A stretch of DNA of 64,000 nucleotides. Origin: Brachynemurus nebulosus (taxonomy: Eukaryota; Arthropoda; Insecta; Neuroptera; Myrmeleontidae). Positions 1 to 13,200 of the stretch are shown piece by piece. The notes under the pieces are model-generated. The model was given only the letters and a program-made list of their open reading frames with translations. It had not been told where the DNA came from and made no database searches. Numbering within the stretch: position 1 is the first letter of the stretch; the number at the start of each line of letters is the position of its first letter. The position numbers and the translations under genes are program-made. The stretch is from NCBI GenBank assembly GCA_035578155.1, contig JAPWDM010000063.1, forward strand, positions 310,001-374,000, in the 5' to 3' direction.

Positions 1-944
1 TAATAATCAACAACAATTGATGTTAGTCGTTCACTGTTTGTGGAACGACTGAATGTAAAGTGATAACATCCCACCAAAAGGCGTCAATCGATTCATAGAA
101 TTTTGTATTTACACTAAATCTATTGATCTGTGCAGTGAATATATACATATCAATGCATTTTGTGCCGCCATATTGCATGACGAGTTAACTCGTCTTAATC
201 ATTAATTATGTGCGAATTACTAGATTTTATGTCCACAATTAAACGTATACGTATATTTTTACTTGATAATAGTTCTAATTTTATCACCAGAGGCGCGAAT
301 GAGAATCTTTACGTCGCCAATTATTGAAGATTGGACTTCAAAACCAGGCTAAGTGCCCAAAAAAAATTTTAGCGTACTGTCTAGACTTGGTAACGGCACT
401 TAGATTTCTTTTTTGGATATAACTCAATTTTTTTTTGTTGGTATTTAGCCTGTTTTTGAAGTCCAGTCTTCAATTATACATGCAATTTTTACAATATTTA
501 AAAAAAAAAATTATTTTTGTAACTTAATTGGCAACGCAAAGATTACGCGAGCGCTCCTGGTTTTTTAAATTAGAAGCTGTATCAAGTAAAAATTTTTGTA
601 TACGTTTAATTGTCGATAGAAAAATGTACTATACAAATTATGTGCGGATTACTAAATTTTATATCACCGATTAATCGTATACGTATATTTTTACTTGACG
701 CTAGTTCTAATTTTACCACCAGAGGCGCGAGTGAGAATCTTTGCGTTGCCAATATTAATTCAATAATAATCATTTATTTAAAAATTAAACTTTTATTTAT
801 TTTAAGGCACATTTTTAAATCAAAGATTTATTAATTGCATGATTGATCCAAAAATATTAGAACTTTAAAAATAATTCGTAGCTTGTTTCATTGATTTTCT
901 TAACTTATGAAACATTCTCATTTAAACATTCACTAAAATTTTAG
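1..944. other. Upstream intron of kon, repeat-rich
   Basis: No exon is recognisable here. The acceptor TTTTAG ending at 944 opens the first visible kon exon, so this stretch is most simply intron. It contains inverted-repeat elements (238-612, with another nested at 323-474), a further single arm of the same family at about 668-760, and a block at about 125-205 that recurs at about 35715-35805 (shared motif GACGAGTTAACTCGTC). Confidence 0.6.
238..612. repeat. Inverted-repeat MITE with a second palindromic MITE nested inside
   Basis: The left arm (about 238-322) carries CGTATACGTATATTTTTAC and a CACCAGAGGCGCGA block. The right arm (about 526-612) is its degenerate reverse complement. Between them sits a second palindrome at 323-474, whose arms begin TTGAAGATTGGACTTCAAAA and end in the reverse complement. 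Related arms occur at about 668-760 and several times at 58150-58600, so this is a dispersed family. No transposase is visible. Confidence 0.6.
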
Positions 945-3900
945 GGAACACGTAAAATTATCACAAATGAAATTTTGAATGTCACCGATGTGGACAGTGA
1001 TTCATCGAAAATCGTTTACTATTTGGTGAAAACAATGAAATACTCGAAAAATGGACAAATTGAATTCATCGATCAACCAAACAAAGCGGTCACTTCATTC
1101 ACACAAAAAGATGTCGACGATAGGAAAGTAGTTTTTGCGTGCATTGAATGTATCCCAAAAAACACTCAAAATAACGTTTCCGAAATTATTATACTAAATG
1201 TAACCGATGGGAAATCAGCATTTCAAACGTTAGTGTTAAAAGTGTTATTAGTCGATCTGGAATTAACGCTTAAGAGCAGTAAAGGGATATTTGTCGTACA
1301 TAATTCAACCGCGTTAATTCAATCGAAAGATCTCTCATTCACGAGTAATGTGATCGATGATTTTTTATTAAATAATGTACGAATCGATGTGGTGGAACAG
1401 CCACAATTTGGAATTTTGGAATGTAAACGTGACGATAAATATTGGAATATTTGTGATTGGTTCTTCACCGGCGATATTATACAGAAACGTGTACGATATA
1501 AACATGTATCAGGTTCACCGGAATCCGATGAATTTAAGGTAACATTGATTTTTGTGTGTTTGAACTATTTGTCCGGACCGTAGTAATTATTAGAGTCAGG
1601 AAATAATAGTGCATAATATTTATTACGGATAAACTGTTGACTTAATCAGAAAATTGTTCGGATAAGAGTTGTAGGCTTGTAGCTACCGCTGAGGGCAATT
1701 GTTTGCTATAGTTAGGAACTTTATAGCGCCTTTAATTTTCGAGTTATGATACAAACTTATACTTTTTAAATGGGACTGTATACTAATTTGTTGATAAAAT
1801 TGATTCTAATGCATCAACAAAAACTTTTTTTGAAGTTTATTTTTTTGTATTTTTCTTAAATTTATCCGTTTTGCGGCAAACAGATTGTTATTTGTACTTA
1901 ACTAAGAAACGAACCAACAATTTAATCCGATAGTTTATCTTTTAGAACTATAGATGTCGTGCCTAAATTTCAGTGATTTTAATATTTTTTGTACAATAAA
2001 ATAAATAAATTTAAATAAATCTTATGAATTTCGGGGTAAAAGTGAATGCCATCAGAAAAATTATTTAGAATGGATTACAAGAGAAGTGTGGTACGTCAGA
2101 GTAAAGCCCAGCTCAAATTCTTCACATTTACTCCACTTTCAAATTTTTCATCATACTTTAGCGGTCACAATTTCTCTTTGTTTAATGCAAGTTACGCATA
2201 CCTCAAATTTCTACAAAAAATCAAGGTTAAAGAAAAATAACAAAAATTGTAGGAACAAATTTATTACAAGCTAAAAATGATATTTTGATGATATTTTGTC
2301 ATTTTATCATATAAAAAATCAAAAAATTCCATGTATTCACACAAAAACAAGGAAAATAAGACTTTTTCAAGGAAATTTATTTAGTTTACATGAATAAAAA
2401 ACAATTTTTTTTTTGTATTGTTTGTACAACGGAAACTTGTACAATAAGGTCACCAGCACCTTCATCAACATTTTCAACTCTGAAAAGGACACTACTGAAA
2501 TTTTTGACCGATTGGAGGCATTTGTGAATGACGTTCACAATTACCCCACAATTTTAAAATGATGGGGTAATTGTGAATTAGTGATAAATTGTCCAATTTC
2601 TTTAGCAATTAATAAGGAACCCTCTCAGAGCTTTGACCACTTCTTTAAAAGTATTTTTAACCATTTCTTACCTTTTAAAAAAAGAAAATGTATTTAAAAA
2701 ATTTTTTTTTGAGGATTGGTCGAAGTAAGATACATAAAATTTTGCAAGGGTTTTTTCAAAATAAAAAAAAGATACTAATACTTGGAGAATTGTTATGAAA
2801 TTTTAATAGCATATTAAGAAAGGACAGAAAAACCTATTAAGAATTGATTTTTAACAATATTAATGTTATTTTAGAAATTATAGGCGCCGTTCACAATTGC
2901 CCCAATTCACAATTACTCCGGTCAACCCTAAGTTTGCGTCATAATTCTAAAATTAAAGGAGCTATCAAGCTCCTGACTATAGAAATCGATTTCTCCCAGT
3001 GGTAATTACGTTTTTTATCTAAACAATTTTTTGATTAAGTCAGTAGTTTAGCTACAATAATAATGACAACTCTCAAATTATTCATCTGTATATTTGAATT
3101 ACAATGTCCTAACCCTAATAATTACTAGAGTCAGGAAAAATAGTTCATAATTTTTATATATATGAATTACGATGTTGTTTCAGTTTCGTGCGGCAGTAAA
3201 TAAAATTCACACACCAACATTATACAGCTTCAAAGTCACTTTTATAAAATTAAAACTTGAACAGCTTCATTTGAATCCGGTAATTCTAAATGGCACGCTA
3301 CATTCAATCATCGAAATCGAGAATATCGAATATCAAACAATTCCAATATTAGCCTCAAGTAAAAATATCAAATTCATCGTAACCGAATTGCCACGATACG
3401 GTGACATCGTGCTAATAAATTCGCATCAAACAAAATTACAAAATGGCGACAGTTTCACGCAACAAGATATCGAAAAAGAGTATCTCAATTATATTCTACG
3501 ATTCGAAACTTATTCCGAATTAAATGACACGCTAAAATTTATCGTGAGCTCGAAAAATTGTGAAAACGTCGTCGGCACTTTAGATATTTTATATTATCCT
3601 GGTGAAAGTTTACGAAAACAAGTCAGTGTGAAAATTCTCCCGTTACAGGTGATCGAAGGTGAAAAATCGAATATTGGCGTGCAAAATATCGATATTCGAA
3701 TACAGTCCAACGCAAAATTAATCTACAACATTACAGACGGGCCGTATCACGGGCGTGTACAGAAATGCGTGAATAAAATTTGTACCGATCAAAAATATTG
3801 TCCGATGCATACCAGTGAATTTATTTGTCGAAACATTTCACAATTTCGCACCGATGAAATTATGGATGCTCACGTGTTCTATAGTCACGATGATTCGGAG

Positions 3901-6900
3901 ACTCGGCGTGATTTTTTTACATTCGTTGCACTTACTGTACCGAATAATTTACTGTACCTGGGTAACTTTACGATCGATGTGATCTTAAAAAATGATAATC
4001 GCCCGGTACGAGTTGTGGATAAAATTCTCCAGGTGGTTTTCGAACAAACGAAACTTATCACCGATAAAGATTTAAAATATATCGATGCAGATATTAATAC
4101 GACCCCGAAAGATATTATCTATACGTGTGAAGTGATCACCAATGGGGCGCTGTACAGTGTGCGCAAACCCGGTGAAAAAATCACCACATTTACGCAAGCC
4201 GATTTAAATAGTCGCGGCGTGCTTTTTAAACATCACGGCGATGAGTACGGGAAAATTAGTTTATGGATAACGGACGGACAGTTCTATGAGAATGGGGTGT
4301 TGGAAATTTTCGCCAGTAAACCGTTCATAAAAATTTTGACCAATGAGATAATTGTGAAAATTAATACGAGCGTGATAATTGATGAAAAATATTTGGATAT
4401 TGAAACGAATTTAAATGTGCCCGGTAAAAGTATTATTTATCGAATTTTGAAGGCGCCAAAGTATGGATATTTAAAATTTACGCTCAATAATGAGGTAAGT
4501 TGAAATTGATTAGTTATCGTAAAACGGTAGGGAATTGAAACGCGGGGTAAATAGGAATATAAGCGAACATTAGATCGTGTAATATCGAATATCGACACTT
4601 TCTTAAGCATTACAGAAATATTTAAAAGCAATTCTTTAATTTTAAATAGAATTCTTGTAGTCTAAAGGTCGTGTAATATGAAATGTCGTTTTCCGACCAA
4701 TTGGTCGACCATGTAATTCAGATAAATATCGACACTTTTTTAAGCTTTAGAGAAAGATTTAAAAGTTGTTCTTTAAATTTAAATAGAATTCTTGTAGCCT
4801 GGAATCATTTCCGCCATTATTTAATATGACATTAGGTCGTGTAATATGAAATGTCGTTTTCCGACCACTTTGTCGATCATATAATTCAGATAAATATAAA
4901 CACTTTTTTAAGCATTAGAGAAATGTTTAAAAGCAATTCTTTAATTTGAAATATAATTCTTGTAGCCTATAATCATTTCCGCCATTATCTAAAATGACAT
5001 TATACCGTGTAATATGAAATGTCGTTTTCCGACCATTTGGCCCACCATGCAATTCATATAAATATTGACATTTTTTTAAGCATTACAGAAATATTTAAAA
5101 GTAGTTGTCAAAAAAATATAATAAATTTATTAACTAAAACTATTTAGCAAAAAGAAAATTTGATAACATTGTACAAATTTCCTATTGACCCGTTGTACTT
5201 ATTACTCCCAAGAGTTGGTTCTGTATCATCTAATGCAGGGCTTCTTAAACTATGGGTCGCGACCCCATTTGGGGTCGCTTAGCGAAATCTTGGGGTCATC
5301 GCGAAAATTTTTTATATGTGTATATGTATATTGTTACTTAATCAATAAATCCTTACAAAATACTTATATATCACTATTTGGGGTCGCGAATGAAAAAAGT
5401 TGAAGAAGCCTTGATCTAATATGTGAGAAAGGGTATGAAAATTGAATGTAAATGTCAAAAAAATGTGCCGATTCAATCCATTTTACGGTAGGGTAGAATT
5501 AGAATTTACACACTTGAACTACAAAATCCTGACTATAGTAATTACTATAGTTTGGAATTACTAGTTCAAATATGATTAAAAAAATGCATTGGGCTTTTTT
5601 AGCATGTTCGATTTTTTAATCATGATGACGTCATAGCCGGTCATATAGTTTACGTACACAATAAATCAAATTTTGCATCCAAGGATCAATTTACAATTCG
5701 AGTTAGCTATGACAGTACATATTCTGAAGCGAAAGTGTCGTTAAAAATTTTACCAGCCGTCTACTGGCAACCGCTCATAGTTCTTTCGACGAATGAATCA
5801 CTAGCCGTGGAGGAGTCGACCAGTATAACGATACCAAAAACTCATTTAGAGGTAAACACGCCACCCACATCATTTTCCTCCAAAAAGTATTCATTTGTGA
5901 TATTTTTTTTAGATATTACATCCAGAAATCCCGCCCGAAGAGATCATTTACTACATCAAAATCAAACCAAAATACGGTTACATACAACATAAATTAAGAA
6001 ATCCACAGGAGTCCGTTGAATCGTTCAATCAGAACAACATAAATCTCGGTGAATTACAATATATTCAAAATGTTGCAAATAAAACAGACGATCGAATTGT
6101 TTTCGACGTCACAAATGGTATTATTTGGCTTCGAAATGTCACGTTAAATATTTATATCATACCGGAACATTTTTATATCCGTACAAAACAATTGAACGTG
6201 ATCGAAGGTGGTTCGGTGACAATTTTTAAAGAACATTTACAGATTGTTACGGAATATTATACGGATAAGATTGTACAGTATAGTATATCGAGGATGCCGA
6301 AACATGGGTCCGTGCAAATTGGCACAAGTCATGAACATATACAGAAATTTTCGGAGCGAGATTTGACGAAAAATTTAGTGAAGGTAGGTTTTTGAATGAG
6401 ATTAGTTTACTTACTGCATTACTTTCTCGCCCTATCTCTTTTTCTTTTACTATTTTTTTTTTATTGAGATTTTCTTTCTCCTTATTTAAGCATTTTCTTA
6501 TATGTAGACGTTTATCAAATGTATTTGTCTCGTTCTTGCCGTGTATTTTTAAATATATCTGTCTCTACTATGCGCGAATGGGATATTTGACAGTATCAAA
6601 GATAAACAATAAAAACAAATTTTAATGAAAATTGATAATAAAAGACAGCAATTTATTATGTTAATTCATCCTAGCTATCATTATTTAAATTAAAAAAAAA
6701 AAATTAATATTTTTCAGCTATAAATTACGTCAGCAGAAACGGGCTGTGACGTTGCGTTCTCTATTTCAACACTGTCACCACTAGGTTCGCTACGTAAATT
6801 CCGATTAGCAAACATAACTATGGAAATTAATTTGAGTTTAATTAATTTTTGAAAAAATTAACAATTTTTTTCCTAGTTATAAGAAAAATAAACAGTTTTT

Positions 6901-9900
6901 TTTCTTAGTTACATGACACCTGTTGCTATCTAGAGAATATGACGTAATTGAAGCTAATGAACGTTTTCGCGCAAATTTTGAGAACAAATATTAAATTTTT
7001 TCTAATGACTTTCGACATTATTTTTAAAAATTAGATTTATATACATGAATAATACATAAATATGCGTACTTTAAAATAATTTCCCAAGATTGGTCAAATT
7101 CCCCATTGTAACATTAATTTTTTTATTATACAAAAATCACACACTTGAACTAAAATGTCCTGACTCTAATAATTGGTAAGGTCAGGAATTACTAGTTCAA
7201 ATGTAATCAGATTAATTTGAACATATTATGCGATTTTCGCTGGATTCTGACGTTTTTCAGCTTAAGAAACTCAAAAAGACATGAAATCAGGCAAAAAATA
7301 ATTGTAATTATAAGGCATTAAAAAAAGCAAAATTTAGACACATTCTTTGAAGTGGTTCTCTGGAGTTATCGCCATTTTTAACTTTTTAGAAAAATTAGAA
7401 ATTTTTTATTTTTTCGATTTTCTCCAAGCTTTGTTTATGAAAATCGATGAAATTTGGATGAAAGGTGTTACAGAAGGTCCCTCATTATTTTAAAGACAAC
7501 GTGACTTTTTTGGATCTTTTTTTTTTTTAAAAATCCTTATTTTCGTTTTGAAATTTTGAAAAATTTTTGAAACGTTTTGGTAGTAATTACAAAAATCGTA
7601 GCGTACCTTCAATATGCAATTGATCTTTTCAAAATGTCGCCAGATTTTTTAAAATTTTTACCTAAATTTTGTTGTTTTTGTTTTTACTCTCTTTTGTAGT
7701 TAACTTTACGTCTTATCTTTTTCAGTACGTTCACGATAACAGCGAAAATTTTGAAGACTTCTTTGAAATTGTTGGCCACTCAAAAACCAATAAAGAAAGT
7801 GAACCGGCCATTATTCACGTCAAAATATCCCCAATTAACGATCAAGTTCCGATGTTGGTCAATAATACAGGTCTCCAAATGTGGGAGGGAGGTTGTGAAC
7901 GGATCAGTTCTATAAATTTAGGTTTGTACTGGCAATATTTTCGAATAACACACACGATGTTTATTGGTTATGAAAAAATTTCAGGAGCTCTTGATGGAGA
8001 CATACCTCCGGATACGATTACTTACCGAATTACTGGAAATTGGTGGGGGAATCTTGTATTGAAAACAAATGCCACGCCGTTACAATCATTTACCCAAAAA
8101 CAGTTGGAGGAGGGTTTAATTTATTTTAATCATACAAGTAAGTATATTCTATATATTGTACAGATAAGAAAAATTTAACGTCATATTTAATAGATTTATT
8201 GATAAAAATCTAAATTAATACAAAATTTATATGAAATATATATATTTTTTAAATTTTTTAGCGTTGTAAATTTTATTTATTTTAAATATAGTCAACTTCC
8301 GATTATCCGGGGTAATTGTGGGGAAGATTTTAAATATTTTGAATATTGAACAATATATTGAGTCACCAGCGCGAGAATCCTTACTTGCTACGTGATTCCA
8401 TTTCTAAATTTATCTTCTCTGTTTCTGTTCTTCAGGTCCGGATAACTATATTAAAACTATTGATGTTTTATAAAATATTTCTTAGAAAATTTACAAAAAT
8501 TGAAATTTATTACCTTATCGTTCATTAAACAAACAATATCAACTTCATTATGGGTAATACCATTATCGAACATATGATAGATAAGAAAAAATTAACGTCA
8601 TATTCAGCAGATTGATTGATAAAACTCTAAATTAGTACAAAATTTTATAAAATACATATTTTTTTTAATTTATTTTTTTAGCGTTGTAAATTTTATTTAT
8701 TTAAAATACAGTCAACTCCCGATTATCCGGGGTAATAGTGGGAAGAATTAATCAAAAATTTGAACAGTATTACAGTCACCAGCGCTAGAATTCCCACTTA
8801 CTTTGAATTTATTTTCGAATTTATTTTCTCTGTTTTCGTTCTTCAGCTCCTGATAATCGGGAATCGACTGGAATATTTTTTCAAAAAATTAAATAAAATT
8901 AAAAAATATATTAAAATTATTAATGTTTTATAAAATATTTCTTAGAAAATTTGCAAAAATTGAAATTTATTACCTTATCGTTCATTAACAATATCAACTT
9001 CATTATGGGTAATACTATCATTGAACATATAAGATTAGAGTTGTCATAAAGCACTGATGCGTACCTGTCCTTGTCTTACATATAAACGGTTATTGCGTTT
9101 CTCATCAGAAATTTAAATAAAAATTTTATCATTAAGGAAATAAAAACTCAGTCCATCGAAAAGGAGAAAAGTTTTTTTTAAAAACGAAATATGAGAGAAA
9201 TGTCCGCCATATTTCCATACTGAGGAAGATGACCTGTGTTTTTAATGAACGATTACATCACAAATTGAAGCATGATCAATTTTATATATTTTTTATTACA
9301 TTTGAACTAATAATTCCTGACCTTACTAATTATTAGAGTCAGGACATTTTAGTTCAAGTGTACAAACTCATTTTTCTTATGCAAAATTTGCACTGATTTT
9401 AGATGGAACCATCGCAAAATTTATGTTTCGTCTCACGGACAATGTTCACACGTCCAAAGAGCACACTTTCACCATCGAAACTAAACCGGTCAAATTGAAT
9501 TTATTGACCAACACGCGACTCCACGTCTTTCCATTCAATCGACAAATGATTACCAATCAAAATTTATTGGCAAAAGCTTCGGATCCAACACGCGATATCG
9601 TTTATAAATTGATTGCGCCGCCAACATTGGGTCGGATCGTCATAGAAATGGATAATGGGAATTTTTACTCGACGGATAAATTTTTACAGGCGGATATCGA
9701 TAATCAGAAAATATTTTATGAGCACACGCATCCGTTTGATGGACTCTATGCGAATGATTCGTTCGTATTCAATTTGGAGGGACGATTATTGCCACCAATC
9801 ATGCAACAGGTAAGATACACCTAAAATTTGATAGTAGAACGTAAACGCGATTAAATATTGTACTTACGAATACAAATGATGTTAGTTCTAGAACATTCTA

Positions 9901-10249
9901 TTCGAAAAACAGTATTTGTCGTTGACAAAGAGGTCAAATAACAGAATTAGATAAAAATTCTAGAATATTCGATTCGATAACTTGCAAAAATATCAAAAAA
10001 TCAACTTCACTATTGGATTGATTCTCGGAAAAAGGTCAAATAACGAAATTTAAGAAAAGTTCTAGAATATTCTATTCGACAATTACTCACGATATCGAAA
10101 AATCGTTTTCATCATTAGATTGGTCTTCGAAAAAGAGACCAAATCTTGAAATTTAACAAAATTTCTGGAATATTCGATAATCAATCAAGATCTTCTGAAA
10201 GACTTCTAGTACCAGTGGCGGATTTACTGTAAAAATGCCGCCCCTGCCT

Positions 10250-10280
<31 letters not shown>

Positions 10281-13200
10281 CTCAACTTTTTCCTACTAAA
10301 AAAAAAATTTTGTCACAATCCTAACAAATTTTACCGCCCTAGACTCCAGCCTACTCAGCCTGTTGGTAAATCCACCACTGTCTAGAATTCTTTTCCAGTT
10401 ACGCTCTCTGGTCTCCTTTTCGATTAAAAATATACACAACGGCAGATATTTTGCTTCAAATTCGATTGCTTCTGGAAAAGCTCAATCTCGAAGAAGATGA
10501 TATGATGAATTTGATCTTTTAACTACTCAAAACAGCTTTAAACAAGTTCGTTGGCTGCTCGTAATAGCTTTAAACAGATCTATTAACTGCTAATAACAAT
10601 TTTAAACAGGTCCAAACCAATGGTAAAATCGATTTTTTGATATCTTTACTGGTCGTTGAATAGAATATTCTAAACATCTTCTAAATCATGGTGGCCACAG
10701 AATTTCCCTGACTATTTTGTGAAAAATGTCGCCCTACTTTATCCCAAAAAGCTAAAAAAATATTTCTTAATAAACTTTTAACACTTTTTCTTAAAAAAGT
10801 AAATGAAGAGCAAAAAAAGAATCAAATCCGCGCCAATTTTTAAATCTAATCTAAAAAAAAAAATGAAAAATATTGATTGAAGTTTTATCCCCAAATGTTA
10901 TAAACAAAATTATAAAAATCAATTTTTTCCAGTCTTCTGGTAAAATTCTCTCACTTTTCCAGAAAGTTTAGAATTCCCTGACATTTCCAGGTTTTCCAGT
11001 AATGTGGCCACCATGTAAATTGCGCTATTTCATCTCTTTTTCGATGACCAATTCGATGATGACGCCAACATTTCAATATATTTACTGATTTTCGAATAGA
11101 ACATTCTAGAACTTTTTCAAAAATATTTTTTTTAGAAGCGCCACTTATATTCGTTAGTACAATATTCGGTTCCCTTTGTGTTGTACCACTGAACTTCAAA
11201 TAAAATCACGCCTAAATTACAGAAATTTGAAATTGACATATCAGTATCATCGGGCGATTTAAACACATACATTCCGATAACTCCAATAGTAGTTAACGAA
11301 GGTGGCACCGCCCCAATCCTCCTCAACTTCTCACAAGTTGTCCAATTCTTGGAGAACAACGTAAACATTCACGCACCAATCATCCACGCATCACTGTGGC
11401 CCCCAGAGCATGGCAGCGTCTATGTGAACGACAGCTCCAACGTCACCACATTCACCCAAACACAATTCGAATCGAACCTGGTGAAATATCAGCACGACCA
11501 TTCCGACACCCTGAACGACACTGTCCGGTTCACCCTGTACCTGCTACCCGATTACATAACACTGTGCACTGTCAGTATTCCGGTACGTGTGAATCCGATC
11601 AACGATCAACCGTTCAAGTTGATCACACAGGCCCCACATATGAAAGTAGTGTACGGCGAGAATGCAACGATCACGAAAGATGTGCTGTTGACTGAAGACC
11701 CGGACACGCCACCCGATCAATTAGAGTATGCGATTATCAATGAACCCAAAGAACCGGAGGGCAATATCTTTTTGGAACCGGATCCGTTCCCGATTAATAA
11801 GTTTACACAGAAAGATATTAATGATGGCCGAGTTTTATATAAACACTCAGGTACAAAATACGCTTTTTTTTTAAATTTAATAAACGTTTATATCAGTGAT
11901 TTGAGATTTTCTCAAAAACTACGCACTGCAGAGAACAATTCACACTTTTATAGCCGCTTACATATATGTGTGATGCTATCGCGGACGGTGATTGGCCGCT
12001 AATACACTCTTTGTGTGATAATTTATCTAAATGTTATAGACGGATAACATAATACATATAAATTTTTTTCTTTTAATTATTTTTTCATTTTATAATTATA
12101 AGTATTTGATTGTGTTTTTTCTATATTTTTTTATCACTTTATTGTTATTGTGTTTATTTTTATTATTTTTATTGAAAATGTGTGTACTCGCACATGTTGA
12201 ATTATTTTGTGAATTTATTTGTAAAAAGTTTTTTCTAAATTTAATTCTTTAAAAATATTGTCGGTCCCTGTGTAGACGTGCGGCCATTAAAGTGTTAATA
12301 TTTTTTATTCAAACAATTTTGAATAATTTAAAAAGTTCACCCGGTACACGAATACCGTAAAACGAGATAAATCGGAAATTCGGAATATGTTTGACTTTTG
12401 CATAATTTAACATAACTTGACGTATTTTTAATAATTAAAGAAACTAACATATGAAATTTATGAAATTTACTATCCTTTTGAACGTAAACACAATTTAACC
12501 TAACCTAACATCAACAGTTTGCTAGAAATATCCATATCAGTAAAAAAATGCTACAGACGGTTAAATTTTAATTTTTGTTAACACAAACTGTGCCAGGTAT
12601 GACAAAGTTGTCTTCAACAAGCAAAGTTGACTGACTTTACGGTACTAACTTTTAATTTTTAGCGAATTTTCGAATCAAAAATTTAGCTATTACGGTCACT
12701 GTCATGGTGCAACTTGAGCCCGGGACTATGATAGAAATTTGTTTTGACGTCCCTAGAAATCAAAAATGACATTCACTAAAATTTATATACATATATATGT
12801 ATTTATGTATCAGCACGATAACTCTCGAGCGAAACATTCTATTTTTATGAAATTTGGTGTAAGCATTAGAAGTCCAAAAATCTTGGATGAGTTCTTCAGC
12901 CAGACACGTGCGATGCCCGTAACATGGTTTTTTGAGCATTTTTCGTTTTTTGCCAAAATTTACCCAAATTCAAAAGTTAACATTTTTTACCCTATTGGCA
13001 AGAGCAGAAAAAATCACATAAAAAGGTCTTTGAATCATTATTCTATGTAAATTGGTTTCCGAGAAAAATTAGTTTTTGTTAACAAAAATTCGCTATGTTA
13101 AGCAGGATGTTGCGCTGCGGATGTGTATTTTAAATTTTATTATGTATTAATAGTAAATTGCGATAAACTCAAATACAACCATCTTCAAACTATAAACTGT

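Noticed and set aside
7922..7984. Continuous kon coding sequence through 7922-7984
   Set aside because: The frame is open, but the segment has GT...TTCAG ends and interrupts a CSPG repeat (...SSINLG / ALDGDIPPD...); removing it restores the domain.
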